A DNA stretch of 64,000 nucleotides from Gammaproteobacteria bacterium (GCA_019654215.1 BPDI01000011.1:1-64000); one strand, 5' to 3'. Numbered from the stretch's first letter, positions 24,001-35,700 are shown. Notes: generated by a model not told the origin, from the letters alone. Numbers and translations: made by a program.

Positions 24001-24350
24001 AGGCAGACTTAAGGAATATTCGTTGGTTCCCGCTGCTAGGCCACCCGTGGCATTAATACCAACTTTTGTGTCCGGCGCATTGCCAGTTAGCTGCTGTAAG
24101 GTTCCAGAGTTATTGGAAATAGACAGGTTACTGTTAAGTTCAAAGTCTACCGATGTGGAGTGGAATTCTTCAGGAAAGCTAATACTTCCTCAACAGTAAT
24201 CGCACGATTCATTGGATCCAGGAAAATTTTAAGGCTATGGTGAATCGGTTGTTCTGGTTCCCGAAGCTCTGCAACCTCCCCTGGTGGCTGCCCAAGAGCA
24301 CTGCCAGACAGAATCACATAAAGAAAAAAGATTGTGGCAAAGCGCTTCAT
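21050..24350 (-). CDS. M1-type aminopeptidase + M28 peptidase + PDZ fusion protein (about 1100 aa, several frameshifts)
   Basis: MKRFATIFFLYVILSGSALG signal; M1 motif HEILHNWWGNGVYPDYESGNWSEGLTAYLADH; M28 motifs AHYDHLGINSDGELHAG (other frame), WADDNASG, AFSGEESGLLGSEYF, NLDSVGR, HLDYHQPTDTVDK; C-terminal PDZ-like GVRISGVTPDSAAEEVGLQAGDILLNYNDESV. ORFs 24147-24413, 23152-23979, 22661-23182, 21855-22394, 21050-21829. Confidence 0.75.
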
Positions 24351-24370
24351 GATGGTTGTGCTCGCTAAAG

Positions 24371-25568
24371 CTATTCGAAGCCCAATAACTCTAGGGCGCG
24401 CTGATGGTTCCAATTAGCCATGTGAATTTGAGAAGTGCCGTCAGGAGTTCGAGTAGTACTCCAGGCGAGGCTATTACCGTCCGGTGAAAACACAGGAAGT
24501 ATGTCAGTTCCTTCGGTGTTGGTTACTCTAATAGGGGGATTCGCACCTGCTGGATCCACCATAAACAACTCGAAGTTGGAATGACCGAGTATATTGCTGG
24601 AATAGATAATGTAATCGCCACTCGGATGAAAATAGGGTCCCCATGCCACCATGGCATCAGCGGTTAGCTGACGTTGATTACTACCATCTATATCCATAGT
24701 CCAAATTTCAGCGCTCATACCATCAGGATTAAACCGACGCCATACGACCTGGCTATTGTCTGGGCTGAAAAAGGGTCCGCCATCATAACCTGGTGAATGA
24801 GTAAGCTGTTTAACATTGGACCCATCAGAATCCATTATGTAGAGGTCCATGAAGTAAGCGGAGTCTTCGTCAAACAGTTTTTGTTCTGCCTGGGTCAGTG
24901 TGCGGTTGTAAGCAATACGATTCGAAGCAAACAATATCTTCGAACCATCGGTGGAATAAGATCCTTCAGCATCATATCCATCGCTGTTTGTCAGATTAAC
25001 GATGGCTGCGCCATCAGCGTTAGCTTCATAGATTTCATAATGACGATCGTAGTCCCAGCCATAAGGCCTATCGATTCCACTTTCTCGTATACGAATTTCT
25101 TCTGCTTGCTTTTCTAATGCGTCTGGATCTTCATGGGTCGAAGAAAACATGACTCTATCTAAAGTTGGATGCACCCAAGAACAAGTAGTCAACCCAGTGC
25201 CTGGAGAAACTCGATGAGTATCACCTGTATCTAGATCTCGCAGAAAGATCTGATAGAAAGGATTGTCTCCTGGCACTTCACTTTGAAAAATAAACAGTTC
25301 GCCATCTGCTGAAAAATAACCTTCGCCAGAACGCAGGCTGTCAGTGATTAACTGATATGTACCTGTCAATAACTCCGCTTCGTACTCAGTGTTATACATC
25401 TCAGGGCCAGTTGGCTCAACGTAACCGCTGGCTCCTGCAACTCCTTTCCGCTATTGCTGCCCCTGTGGCCCCGGCGGCACCATCTGGTTGCGCCAAACTG
25501 GCTACATGAACAAACAGTAATAAAAATACACCAATCGAAACTAGGCTATTGTGTATAAAAGATCTCAT
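24371..25568 (-). CDS. TolB-like/PD40 beta-propeller exported protein (frameshifted near the signal peptide)
   Basis: Repeated ...YDAEGSYSTDGSKILFASNR, GYDGGPFFSPDNSQVVWRR, ILPVFSPDGNSLAWSTTR; signal MRSFIHNSLVSIGVFLLLFVHVASLA upstream. Confidence 0.85.
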
Positions 25569-25598
25569 CGCTCATACCCGCTGCTAACTAGCAGTTAA

Positions 25599-26594
25599 TT
25601 AGTCAAATTTAAAATTCTGTTGTTGTGGAAATACGCCAAAAAGGCCACCAGTGTGCACAAAAACCACATTGCTTGCCCTTGGTAGCCGGCCTTCTGCACC
25701 TTTCTGAATTTCATTTACCATGCCATGAAACGCTTTACCTGTATAGACTGGGTCCAAGAATAGGCCTTCGATTCTGGCAAGTTCGGCGATTGTTTTAAAG
25801 ACCTCCTTATCAGCGGTGCCATAACCCGGTCCGACATAGCCCTCAATGGTGCAAATATCTAGATCGTCTTCATTCAACTCCATATTGTAACTTTGCTTCC
25901 AGAAAGCGACATCTTCCCTGATTTTATTATCAAAGTATTCCGCATCATCACAGACGTTAAATGCCACAACCTGACCTGGCAGATCGAAAAGTTTTGAGCC
26001 AACAACCAGACCACCTTGCGTCCCACCGGAACCGGTCGCGGGAACAATATAGTCTGGTGAAATACCGTTTGTTTCGAAATCATTTTTTAATTCTTCGCTC
26101 GCGGCAATATATCCCCACAGCCCAATCTCATCGGTGGCACCAATGGGAATGAAATGGGCCTTTGAACCCTGCTGATGATATTGCTGCTGCAACTCATGTG
26201 CCAGCTCGACATGTTTACCCCATTCCCGCTGCGGCAGGAATGAGATTTCTGCGCCCACCAAGTAATCCATTAAGAGATTGCCATCGGGGTGCTCTGGTTT
26301 TTCTCCCCTTAAAATCAGATGCACTTTTATGCCAAGCCGCGCTCCGAGAATTGCAGTGGCACGACAGTGGTTAGATTGCACACCTCCACAAGTTATTAAG
26401 ACATCGCAACCTTCGTCCAAAGCATGGGCAATAGTGAATTCCAGTTTACGAATTTTATTGCCGGACACTTCCATGCCTGTGAGCTCATCGTGCTTGACCC
26501 ATATTTTAACGTCGAAATTCGGTATGGTGAATCTCTCTAATGGTGTTAATGGAGTCGGGAGATTGGCTAAGTTGAGTCGATTTGGATATTTCAT
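25599..26594 (-). CDS. D-cysteine desulfhydrase / ACC deaminase family PLP enzyme
   Basis: NLPTPLTPLERF...VKHDELTGMEVSGNKIRKLEF, CGGVQSNHCRATAI, GSGGTQGGL. Confidence 0.9.
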   Translation of the reverse strand: MKYPNRLNLANLPTPLTPLERFTIPNFDVKIWVKHDELTGMEVSGNKIRKLEFTIAHALDEGCDVLITCGGVQSNHCRATAILGARLGIKVHLILRGEKPEHPDGNLLMDYLVGAEISFLPQREWGKHVELAHELQQQYHQQGSKAHFIPIGATDEIGLWGYIAASEELKNDFETNGISPDYIVPATGSGGTQGGLVVGSKLFDLPGQVVAFNVCDDAEYFDNKIREDVAFWKQSYNMELNEDDLDICTIEGYVGPGYGTADKEVFKTIAELARIEGLFLDPVYTGKAFHGMVNEIQKGAEGRLPRASNVVFVHTGGLFGVFPQQQNFKFD

Positions 26595-26608
26595 ATTTAC
26601 AATGTAAA

Positions 26609-26642
26609 AAAAGAAGAGGGAGTATAAACTCCCTCTTCTTTT
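26609..26642. terminator. Rho-independent terminator
   Basis: Perfect 15-bp stem AAAAGAAGAGGGAGT-ataa-ACTCCCTCTTCTTTT. Confidence 0.88.
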
Positions 26643-26673
26643 CTAAAAATCCAGAGTGGGTGAGGAATAATAC

Positions 26674-27084
26674 CTATTCACTCTTTTTCATTGCGTCGTA
26701 TGCCATCACGCCGCTCTCTTCTTCCGTTGCCAGAGGGCGTAGCGCCTCGCTGTAAAGAAAAAGATTAGTGAGCACTGCCCGCAAATGGATCGATGCATTA
26801 AGGTTATCGATGACTTCAGATCCAATTTTTTTCTGTTTCAACATAAAGGAAAGTGCTGCACTTGCCTTTACACAATCATCAGCAATCAGTCGTTCAAAAT
26901 CTTCTTCACTATTAGCGAAAGCCTCTGAGAGGAAATTCATCGCTGAGGCCATGCCATCAATAGTGGGCCTTGCATGAGGGCCGGGACCATCGGTCTCATC
27001 GGAAGGAGGTCTGCCTTGTGCCGCGTAGGCCAGCAAGAACTCGTAACCCGACTCGATGGTCTCGATACTTTCTTCGATATCCAT
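26674..27084 (-). CDS. Hypothetical 136-aa protein, last gene of the molybdenum hydroxylase operon
   Basis: Same strand, 33 bp after the cytochrome b gene and followed by a terminator; soluble, helix-rich, no recognised domain. Confidence 0.65.
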   Translation of the reverse strand: MDIEESIETIESGYEFLLAYAAQGRPPSDETDGPGPHARPTIDGMASAMNFLSEAFANSEEDFERLIADDCVKASAALSFMLKQKKIGSEVIDNLNASIHLRAVLTNLFLYSEALRPLATEEESGVMAYDAMKKSE

Positions 27085-27117
27085 ATTTTACCGCTTCCGA
27101 AAAGTTATCTTATCCGT

Positions 27118-27885
27118 TCAGTCTGCTTCCTTCGGCGACCACTTCGCAGGGTCATGGTTTGCAGCTAGTTCGTCTTCTGACATCCAGCCAGAAATCATTG
27201 AGCGAGTATAGAAAATCTTCTCTGGTCGTAATGCGAAATAAATATGGGTTGCTGCCAACGCCACCAGCGCTAGAGTTGATAAGCCATGCAACAAAAACAC
27301 TAGTCCAAGCTGATCTTCCGGCATGCTGTTAGTTCGTTCCCAGAAAGGCGAATCGATTTGCATGAACATTAGAACGCCAGTTACGATAACTGCTAATACC
27401 ACCACTGTTACTGCCCAATGCATACCCTTTTGCTCGAAGTAATACTTTCCAGGCTTACGAGCAGAGTCGAATGGCTCGGCAAAATCCTTCGGCATTAACA
27501 ACATCGACTTAAAGTCTTGCCAGAACGAAGCACGAACAATGTGTGCGATCACCAGGAATGTAAGAATCAGGCCACTGATCCAGTGAATATCTAGCCAAGC
27601 TATTCGTAGCCCAATTATCGGTGCTACACCAGTGAAAATTAGCACCAGAATACTTGCCGCCATTAACCAGTGAAACCACCGATCAATTGATTCGTGTCTA
27701 ACAATGCGACGACCTTCACCTGTTGGTCTTTCTAAATTTTTCTTAGCCAAAGCTGCCATTACGATTGCATGAGCAATCAACAAAATAACAATGGCCATGA
27801 AAACCACATAGAGTAAATCCCAAGAAACACCCAGGATTACTTCTTCACCCCAGACATCTCTTTTAAAGCGGACTATTTCTCCCAC
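27118..27885 (-). CDS. Membrane cytochrome b (formate dehydrogenase gamma-subunit-like)
   Basis: RHESIDRWFHWLMAASILVLIFTGV, ISGLILTFLVIAHIVRASFW, LHGLSTLALVALAATHIYFAL heme-b histidines in TM helices. Confidence 0.85.
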   Translation of the reverse strand: MGEIVRFKRDVWGEEVILGVSWDLLYVVFMAIVILLIAHAIVMAALAKKNLERPTGEGRRIVRHESIDRWFHWLMAASILVLIFTGVAPIIGLRIAWLDIHWISGLILTFLVIAHIVRASFWQDFKSMLLMPKDFAEPFDSARKPGKYYFEQKGMHWAVTVVVLAVIVTGVLMFMQIDSPFWERTNSMPEDQLGLVFLLHGLSTLALVALAATHIYFALRPEKIFYTRSMISGWMSEDELAANHDPAKWSPKEAD

Positions 27886-27941
27886 TGTACTCCCCTCTTA
27901 TTCTAATTAGTTTTTCTCAGCTAACGGAGAAGATCCGAGGC

Positions 27942-28964
27942 TTAGCCCCGGATCGCTCTTTTAACCAGATTTTGCATTAAAGGCACTTTGAAGTTGTTGT
28001 AATTCAAAGGACGTGCCCCTGCGGTCGCCATATCAGCTACTGCATTTGCTGTGCTGTCAGAACGTGATCGACCACGAATCGCGGCTTCGACGTCTTGCAA
28101 ACGCCTTGGCACACATTCAACAGCGCCGCAAACGATGCGCGCGTCTTCAATGTTTTCACCAGAAGTTCTGAATGCAGCCGCAACGTTTACGAGAGCAAAA
28201 TCCCACACGTTCCGATCAGCAACTTTCTCAAAGTAGAACTCGGCATTAGCCCAGGTGTTTGGAATTCTTACTGCAGTTAGAATTTCACCTTCATTCAGTA
28301 CAGTCATGTTCAAGATGTCACGATCTGGACCAACGAAGAAATCCTGTGCAGGGATTTCACGCTGACCGCTCGTGCTTGAAATAACCATAGTGGCGTCTAA
28401 TGCAACTAATGCTGGCGCAGTATCAGAAGGAGTCACCGCGACACATCGGCTTGCACCGAATAGTGCATGTTCACGATTCAGCCCTTCAGGAGAGTCTGCA
28501 TAGCAAATGTTGCCGCCTGCGCGATAGCAGTCCAAACCACGACGGTAGTACCAGCAGCGAGTATCCTGAATCAGGTTACCGCCTAAAGTACCAACATTGC
28601 GAATTTGGGGGCTGGCTACGATACCAGCAGCTTCTGCTAACAAACCGAAGCGGGATTGGATCAATGGATCTCTGGCGATATCGGTCAATGTTGTGACCGC
28701 ACCAATCTCGATTCCATCGACAGTTTCGGTGATGCCTTTCCAGGCATCAATCTGAGTCAGCTCGATCATGGCGGAAGGATTCTTATTGCGGTCTTTCAAC
28801 CAACCGTAAGTATCCTGACCACCACCAAGTAGCCAACCTTCGTTACCCAATCTGGATGCCAAGTCCAGAGCTGTTGCTTCATCAGCTGGCTGATAAAGCT
28901 CAATATCAGGCATTACGTCATGTGATGTGGCTACCATATCAACCTCGGTAATTGTTCTGAGCAA
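27942..28964 (-). CDS. FAD-binding subunit of xanthine dehydrogenase-family molybdenum hydroxylase
   Basis: WLLGGGQDTYGWLK, QIRNVGTLGGNLIQDTRCWYYRRGLDCYRAGGNICYADSPEGLNREHALFGASRC. Confidence 0.92.
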   Translation of the reverse strand: MLRTITEVDMVATSHDVMPDIELYQPADEATALDLASRLGNEGWLLGGGQDTYGWLKDRNKNPSAMIELTQIDAWKGITETVDGIEIGAVTTLTDIARDPLIQSRFGLLAEAAGIVASPQIRNVGTLGGNLIQDTRCWYYRRGLDCYRAGGNICYADSPEGLNREHALFGASRCVAVTPSDTAPALVALDATMVISSTSGQREIPAQDFFVGPDRDILNMTVLNEGEILTAVRIPNTWANAEFYFEKVADRNVWDFALVNVAAAFRTSGENIEDARIVCGAVECVPRRLQDVEAAIRGRSRSDSTANAVADMATAGARPLNYNNFKVPLMQNLVKRAIRG

Positions 28965-31364
28965 GAGGTACGGATTCTTCCGACGTTCCTGCTATGTGGT
29001 TAAGGATCATGTCTGTAGTAATTGGGGAAGCACCGAAAATGTGCCCATCCAATGCATCTGTAATCGCCGCCGTAAGAGCAGCAGATACGGAGCCTTGTGA
29101 TGGCTCACCAATACCGCGTGCACCGACTGGATTTTCCGGATCTGGTAGATCCACCCAACCAGTATCAATCTTCAATGGACAATCGAGATAAGTTGGAACC
29201 TTACTCTGCCAGTAACCAGTGCTTGCTGGGATACCATTTTGAGGATCGTATAAGTGACGCTCTAATGCAGAGAGTCCGATACCCCAAACCGCCCCACCAA
29301 CTAACTGGTTATCCATTCCTTTCGGGTGCATGATGGTTCCAGCTTCACCGATACTGATCATGTCGTGAATTTCGATCTTGCCGGTTTCCTTATCCAGCTC
29401 AATCTCACAACAAGTAACAGTGAATCCGGGAGGATTACCTTCGTGGCGCGGGTCATGGAAGATTCCCATGAAACCAGTTCCAGCTAATCGATCCGCTGCA
29501 ATCTGTGTCCATTCGGCGAGTTCTTCCGGGAGCTCAGCTTCACCAGTATATTTACCGCCCAATTCGAGGCCTCGAGCCGCAACTTCTCCGAAGGTCATGC
29601 CAGCAGAATCATCTGCAATCTGATGCACGCGCTCATTGGAAATATCGTAATCCTCTGGCGCTCCGCCAAGATCGTTTGCTGCGATCTCTTTCATCTTCGT
29701 TAACATGTCTTGTGCTGCACCGTAGAAGGTACGAGTGTTAGTAAAGATTGAGTTACTACCGTCTTGAGGCGAAGTAATTGGAAGATGTAGGTCAGTGCGA
29801 CCAGTAATAATGTCCACTCGGTCCCAAGGCATCTTAAGTACTTCAGCTGCAGCCCGTGAAACAGCAGCATAAGAATATGTACCTAAGTTACCGACACCGT
29901 TGTGAACTTTAAGACGGCCATCTGGACCCATCATCACTATTCCATCCATGCCAGAACGACCTGCATTGTGATAACCCTGGCCAATACCAAGACCTACCAC
30001 TTTGCTGCCGTTTTGCTGACGACGACGTGATTGACGTTCATCCCATCCAAATTGTTCCCGGCCATTTCCAACGCTTCCGGCATGTAAGCAGAAGTGAATG
30101 GAATACGCTGTGGACCACCAACATCACCAGTCATTGGAGTATTGATTTTGCGAATATCAAACCGGCTTACGCCTAACTCATCAGCTGCAACGTCCATGAT
30201 TGGAGAAATGATTGGAGCAATTTGGTTCTGGCCTGGACCACGTTGTGCACCGCGGTGAGCAGTGTTAGTTCCGATTGCAGTACCGCGGAAACGAACTGCA
30301 TCAGTTTGGTAAAGCACGCTAATACAATCAGCTGCTGAGAAAGCATCAGCACCTCCACCTTTACCTCCATTATCGGAAACTATCCAAAGGTCGCAGGCTG
30401 CCATGACACCGTCGGGCTTAAAGCCAACCTTGATCCAACCGGTTAGACCTTGACGTGCACCACCGATCGTGAATTCTTCTTCTCGGGTAGCACGCATCAT
30501 TACAGGTCGATTAATTTTTTGTGAAAGCTTAGCTGGTACCGCATAAACCGGAACCGATCCAGCTCGAGCTCGCTGCCCGAATCCACCACCCGTTGCCTCA
30601 TTAATGAAAACCAAATCCGCTTTTGGTACACCAATGATGCCGGCAATACCGTCAGCGAACGCAGTCAAACTTTGAGAACCGCCATGAAGATAAAGCTTCC
30701 CATTTTCCCAATAGGCCAATGCAGAACGCGGCTCCATAGACATGTGTGGATAACCGGCGTTGGTAAAAGTGCCTTCGTAAACATAAGTTGATTCTGCAAA
30801 TGCAGCTTCCAGATCTCCGTACTCAACAGTTTGCTGTGGTTCAGCAGTTGGTTCATTACCAGCACGGAAGCTAGCTACCTGATCTGCTGTCCACTTTTCA
30901 GTAGCAAAACCCTGACGGAATACGAAAGTGTTAGTGTCACCCGGGTAGGCATTGCCACCGCCCTCGGCAAGACTATCCAATGGATCTAATACGAAAGGCA
31001 GTCTTTCAAAAGTAACTGAGATTGCAGCAATTGCAGTCTCGGCTGTCTTTTCATCCACTGCAGCCAGAGCAAGAATAGGCTCACCAACCAGAGTAGGTTC
31101 ATTGGTGAGAATTTTTAGACCAGTGCTTTGTGGTTCACCGTCAGGATAAACATCATCCGCGGTGAGTATGCCGAACACCCCGTCCATCGCCAATGCTTCA
31201 GAAGCATCGATGTCTAGTACACGTGCATGGGGAATTGGGCTTGTTAGTAATCTTGCATAGACCATCCCTTCGCGGGTGTAGTCTTCTGCATACTTAATAC
31301 GACCAGTGACCTTACCTGGCACATCTGGTGGAGTAAAATCTTTTCCAATATGCATATATGCCAT
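28939..31364 (-). CDS. Molybdopterin-binding subunit of xanthine dehydrogenase-family enzyme (frameshift near 29995)
   Basis: VTGRIKYAEDYTREGMVYARLLTSPIPHARV, GGGFGQRA, AHRGAQRGPGQNQ, ARGIGEPSQGS catalytic-Glu region; ORFs 29994-31364 and 28939-30000. Confidence 0.92.
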
Positions 31365-31369
31365 GATAG

Positions 31370-31957
31370 TTATCCTATTAGTTCGACTGCACGCATCACG
31401 CCGTCGAGGTAAGAGTCATAAGATCCGCAACGACAAATGTTGCCAGCTAAGGCATGTCGCGCTTCATCTCTGGTTGGGTTTGCATTTTCACGAAGCAATC
31501 CTACCGCAGACATAATTTGTCCTGGTGTGCAATAACCGCACTGTGGAGCAAGTTCTTCCACGAATGCTTGTTGCACCGGATGCAGATCTCCGTTCGCACT
31601 TTCAAGACCTTCAACAGTCTCGATGCGATCGTTTTTGAAAGAATGAGTCAGTACTGAACATGCGTAGGTAGGAACATCGTTCACTAAGACGGTACACGCA
31701 CCGCACTCACCGCGGTTACATCCGAGTTTGGTTCCAGTTAAGCCAAGCTTATAACGTAGCGTCGATGCCAAAGTTTCCTGAGGCTCAACATCAACATTAC
31801 GGACCTGGCCGTTTACATTGATTCGAACTAAACGCTCAACAAATCCGGAGGGTCTTTCCTGGCCAGTTGCGGAATACCACGCAGCAGTGGTAGTCGCAGC
31901 TGCACCAGAGGCAATTACCCCCTTGATGAAGCGTCGTCGGGTTAGTTTTGGGTTCAC
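31370..31957 (-). CDS. (2Fe-2S)-binding subunit with Tat signal
   Basis: MNPKLTRRRFIKGVIASGAAATTTAAW twin-arginine signal; LGCNRGECGACTVLV and CGYCTPGQIM...GNICRCGSY iron-sulfur motifs. Confidence 0.93.
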   Translation of the reverse strand: MNPKLTRRRFIKGVIASGAAATTTAAWYSATGQERPSGFVERLVRINVNGQVRNVDVEPQETLASTLRYKLGLTGTKLGCNRGECGACTVLVNDVPTYACSVLTHSFKNDRIETVEGLESANGDLHPVQQAFVEELAPQCGYCTPGQIMSAVGLLRENANPTRDEARHALAGNICRCGSYDSYLDGVMRAVELIG

Positions 31958-32480
31958 GGGTTAGTCGCCTCCTTGAGTAGGCTTTTAAAAAATCTATAAC
32001 TGTTTGTTGGAGAACATTAATTCTTGTTATTGGTCTTGCTATATGTCGTAAACTTCTGCAAATCTAAATGAGAATTGTTTGCAACAAATCACAAATATTT
32101 ACAGCACATACAGTAGGTTAGAGTAAATCACCTCCAGTACAGAATCAAGCAAGCCACCTCGGGCAATAGCTCGTATTTTGGCTGTTTCAGCACGGTCACA
32201 AGTACGTAATTGCAAGGTATTTTTTTGTCCAAATTGCCGTGTGTTTTCCTACACCGAATAAGGTTTCTCTCTAAGAATTTTTCACTAAATGTATTCAAAG
32301 AAAATTTTTAAAAATGAATTCTTGAGGACAAAATTGGCTAAATTTTGAACAAAAAATCACCTCGAAGTCGAACTTGAACATGACAAGTAATTTTCAGTTT
32401 TTACTACGCAATAATATTCACAAGCGAATAAAAATCAGACACTTAGGTCACCAAAGAATCTGTGGAAACCCCCGTAAACC

Positions 32481-32508
32481 TTGACATATTCTGTCGTAAT
32501 GCTATTTT
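32481..32508 (+). promoter_or_regulatory. Putative sigma70 promoter upstream of gltB
   Basis: TTGACA - 16 nt - TATTTT, about 210 nt upstream of the gltB start. Confidence 0.5.
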
Positions 32509-32721
32509 GAGCGGCCCTCTCCAATGAGCTCAGCTAAGCCCAAAAAATGGATTGGGAAACGAGTAATTCGCCAAGTCCTATCAGGCAAAATTCAGCAGCG
32601 TTACGCCGACAGACCCAAGAGGCAATGCCATCGATGGGATGGGAAATAACGGAAAAAATCCGTGATTTCGGCTAACGAGCCAAGAACAACTGGATAGCGA
32701 ATCGAATAAGAGACCTTTTGA

Positions 32722-35700
32722 TTGATGAACGACATGAAAAAATTGCCGTTGAAGTTCGGTTTTCCTGAAAAGACCGGACTTTATGATCCCGCAATGGAAA
32801 AAGACTCCTGTGGAGTCGGTTTTGTCGCGAACATAAAAGGTCAGCCCAGCCATCAGATCATGCTGGATGCATATCACATCAACTCCCGCATGGATCATCG
32901 TGGTGGTTGTGGTTTTGAAGCTAACACCGGTGACGGCGCCGGAATCTTAATGGCGCTACCACACAGCTTCTTCCAAAAAATTGCCAAAGAAAACTTCTTT
33001 ACTGACATCAAACCGGGTCACTACGCAGTGGGCAATATCTTTCTGCCGCAGATAGAAGATGAAAGACAACGTTGTCAGGAAGCTATCAATCAGATTATTA
33101 CGGAAGAAGGTCAGCAATTAGTCGGATGGCGCGAAGTCCCAATCGATGCAGAAGGGGCTGACGTTGGCCCGGCCTCAAAAATGGCCCAGCCATATATTAG
33201 TCAGTTGTTCATAGCTGCTGAAAATGGGCTTGATCATGATCAATTCGAGCGGGTGAATTATGTCATTCGCAAACGCTTCACTCACTTGTTACGCAATGAC
33301 GAATTGCTAACCGAAAGAAAGCAAGTTTATGCCTGCAGCCTTTCAACTAAAGTTATTGTTTATAAAGGTATGCTTACTCCGGGTCAGTTATTTCCTTTTT
33401 ATAAGGATCTAACTGATCCTGTGTTTGAAACTCATTTGGCTATGGTGCATTCCAGATTCAGCACTAACACTTTTCCATCCTGGGACCGCGCTCAACCAAA
33501 TCGATTCATGAGTCACAACGGCGAAATAAATACTCTGCGTGGCAACGTGAATTCGATGGCAGCGCGTCAGGGTAAAGTTGCTACGGATGTGTTTGGCGAA
33601 AAACTCAATGAGATATTTCCTGTTATCGATGATGACTTATCCGACTCCGGCAGCTTCGATGCAGTATTAGAATTTCTGCTCTTGTCTGGTCGTTCTTTAG
33701 CAGAAGCAACCATGATGATGATTCCTGAAGCCTGGCAGTCTGATAAAAATATGGCGCAGGAGAAAAAAGATTTTTACGAATACCATTCAGCGCTTATGGA
33801 GCCTTGGGATGGCCCCGCATCTATCGTGTTTTCCGATGGTCAATATATCGGAGCTGTGCTCGACCGAAACGGATTGCGTCCTTCACGCTATTACATCACC
33901 CATGATGACAAATGCATCATGGCTTCAGAAGTTGGTGTACTGCAGGTTGATCCAGCTAATGTAAAAACCAAAGGTCGTTTACAGCCAGGTAAAATGTTCC
34001 TACTTGATTTCGATCAGGGACGATTGATTCCAGATGAAGAAGTTAAACAAATAATTTGCAAAAAGCGTCCTTATGGCGAATGGCTGGCACAGCACAAAGT
34101 TTCTTTGGCTGATATTGCATCCAGTAACGCGGCACACTCTTTAGACTCAGAAGATACACTGCATCGCATGAAAGCCTTCGGCTATACCACCGAGACAATG
34201 CAGTTCATGTTGATTCCTTTAGTTACGGAAGCTCGGGATCCTTTGGGTTCAATGGGCAATGATTCTGCACTGGCTTGTTTGTCTGATAAGCCGCGCATGA
34301 TATATGACTATTTCAAACAGCTGTTCGCCCAGGTAACCAACCCTGCTATCGATTCAATCCGAGAAGAAGTGGTAATGAGTTTGCGTTGCTTCCTCGGCCC
34401 AGAAGGGAACTTACTAGAATCAAAGCCAGAACAAGCATATCGTTTGAGCATTGACCACCCGATACTTTCAAATCAGCAACTCACTGATATTAAGCACATG
34501 GATTACAAAGGAATGCGATCCCAAGTGATCGACATTATCTATGATGCTGGTGAAGAAAACGCTTATCAAAATGCTATCGAAAGAATTTGCGAAGAGGCCA
34601 CTGCTGCAATTAAAGATGGTTTCTCATTCATTATTCTTTCCGATCGAAATATCTCCAAGACACATATTCCACTAAGTGTCCTAATAGCTTGTGGTGCAGT
34701 CCATCACCACCTTGTGAAAAATGAACAACGTACACAAATCGGTATCGTTCTAGAAACCGGCGAGGCAAGAGAAGTGCATCATCATTGTTTGCTTACAGGA
34801 TACGGCGCAGATGCAATTAATCCTTATCTAGCTTTTGAAGCTTTGTGGCAAGCAAACCAAGAAGGATTATTAGGAGATAAATATCTAGATGAAGTTTCGC
34901 TGGTAACTGGTTATAAAAAAGGTATTGCCAAAGGCATGCTTAAAGTAATGGCCAAGATGGGTATCTCTACATTGCAATCCTACAAGGGCGCGCAAATTTT
35001 TGAAGCGGTAGGACTCGCGAATGAAATCATCGACAAGTGTTTTGTTGGAACTGCCAGTCGAGTTCAAGGCGTTAACTTCGATGTGTTAATTGAAGAATCC
35101 CATCGCCGGCATGCCATGGGTTACCCAGCAAAAGAAAGTGATCTGATTCCTGTGCTTAACAACCCTGGTGATTTTCATTGGCGCACCGGTGGTGATACCC
35201 ACATGTGGAACCCCAACACGATATTTAATTTGCAGGTGGCTGCGCGCAACAACAGCGTTGAGGCATATGAAGCATTTGCCCAACACGCTAATGAAGAAGC
35301 GACGCGCCGATGCGCTTTCCGTGGACTCCTGAAATTCCGCACTGATGTAAACGAATCTATTTCTATCGATGAAGTCGAACCAGCGAGTGAAATCGTCAAA
35401 CGCTTCGCAACCGGTGCGATGAGTTTTGGTTCCATCTCTGAGGAGAGCCATGAATCATTAGCGATTGCTATGAACCGTCTCGGTGGTAAATCAAATACCG
35501 GGGAAGGCGGTGAAGATCCCGCGCGATTTAATCCAATGTCTAATGGTGATTCCAAACGCTCAGCTATTAAGCAGGTTGCTTCTGGTCGCTTTGGCGTTAC
35601 TGCCTGGTATCTAACCAATGCGGACGAATTACAAATTAAGATTGCCCAAGGAGCGAAGCCAGGAGAAGGCGGCGAGCTTCCCGGCCGTAAAGTCGACGAA

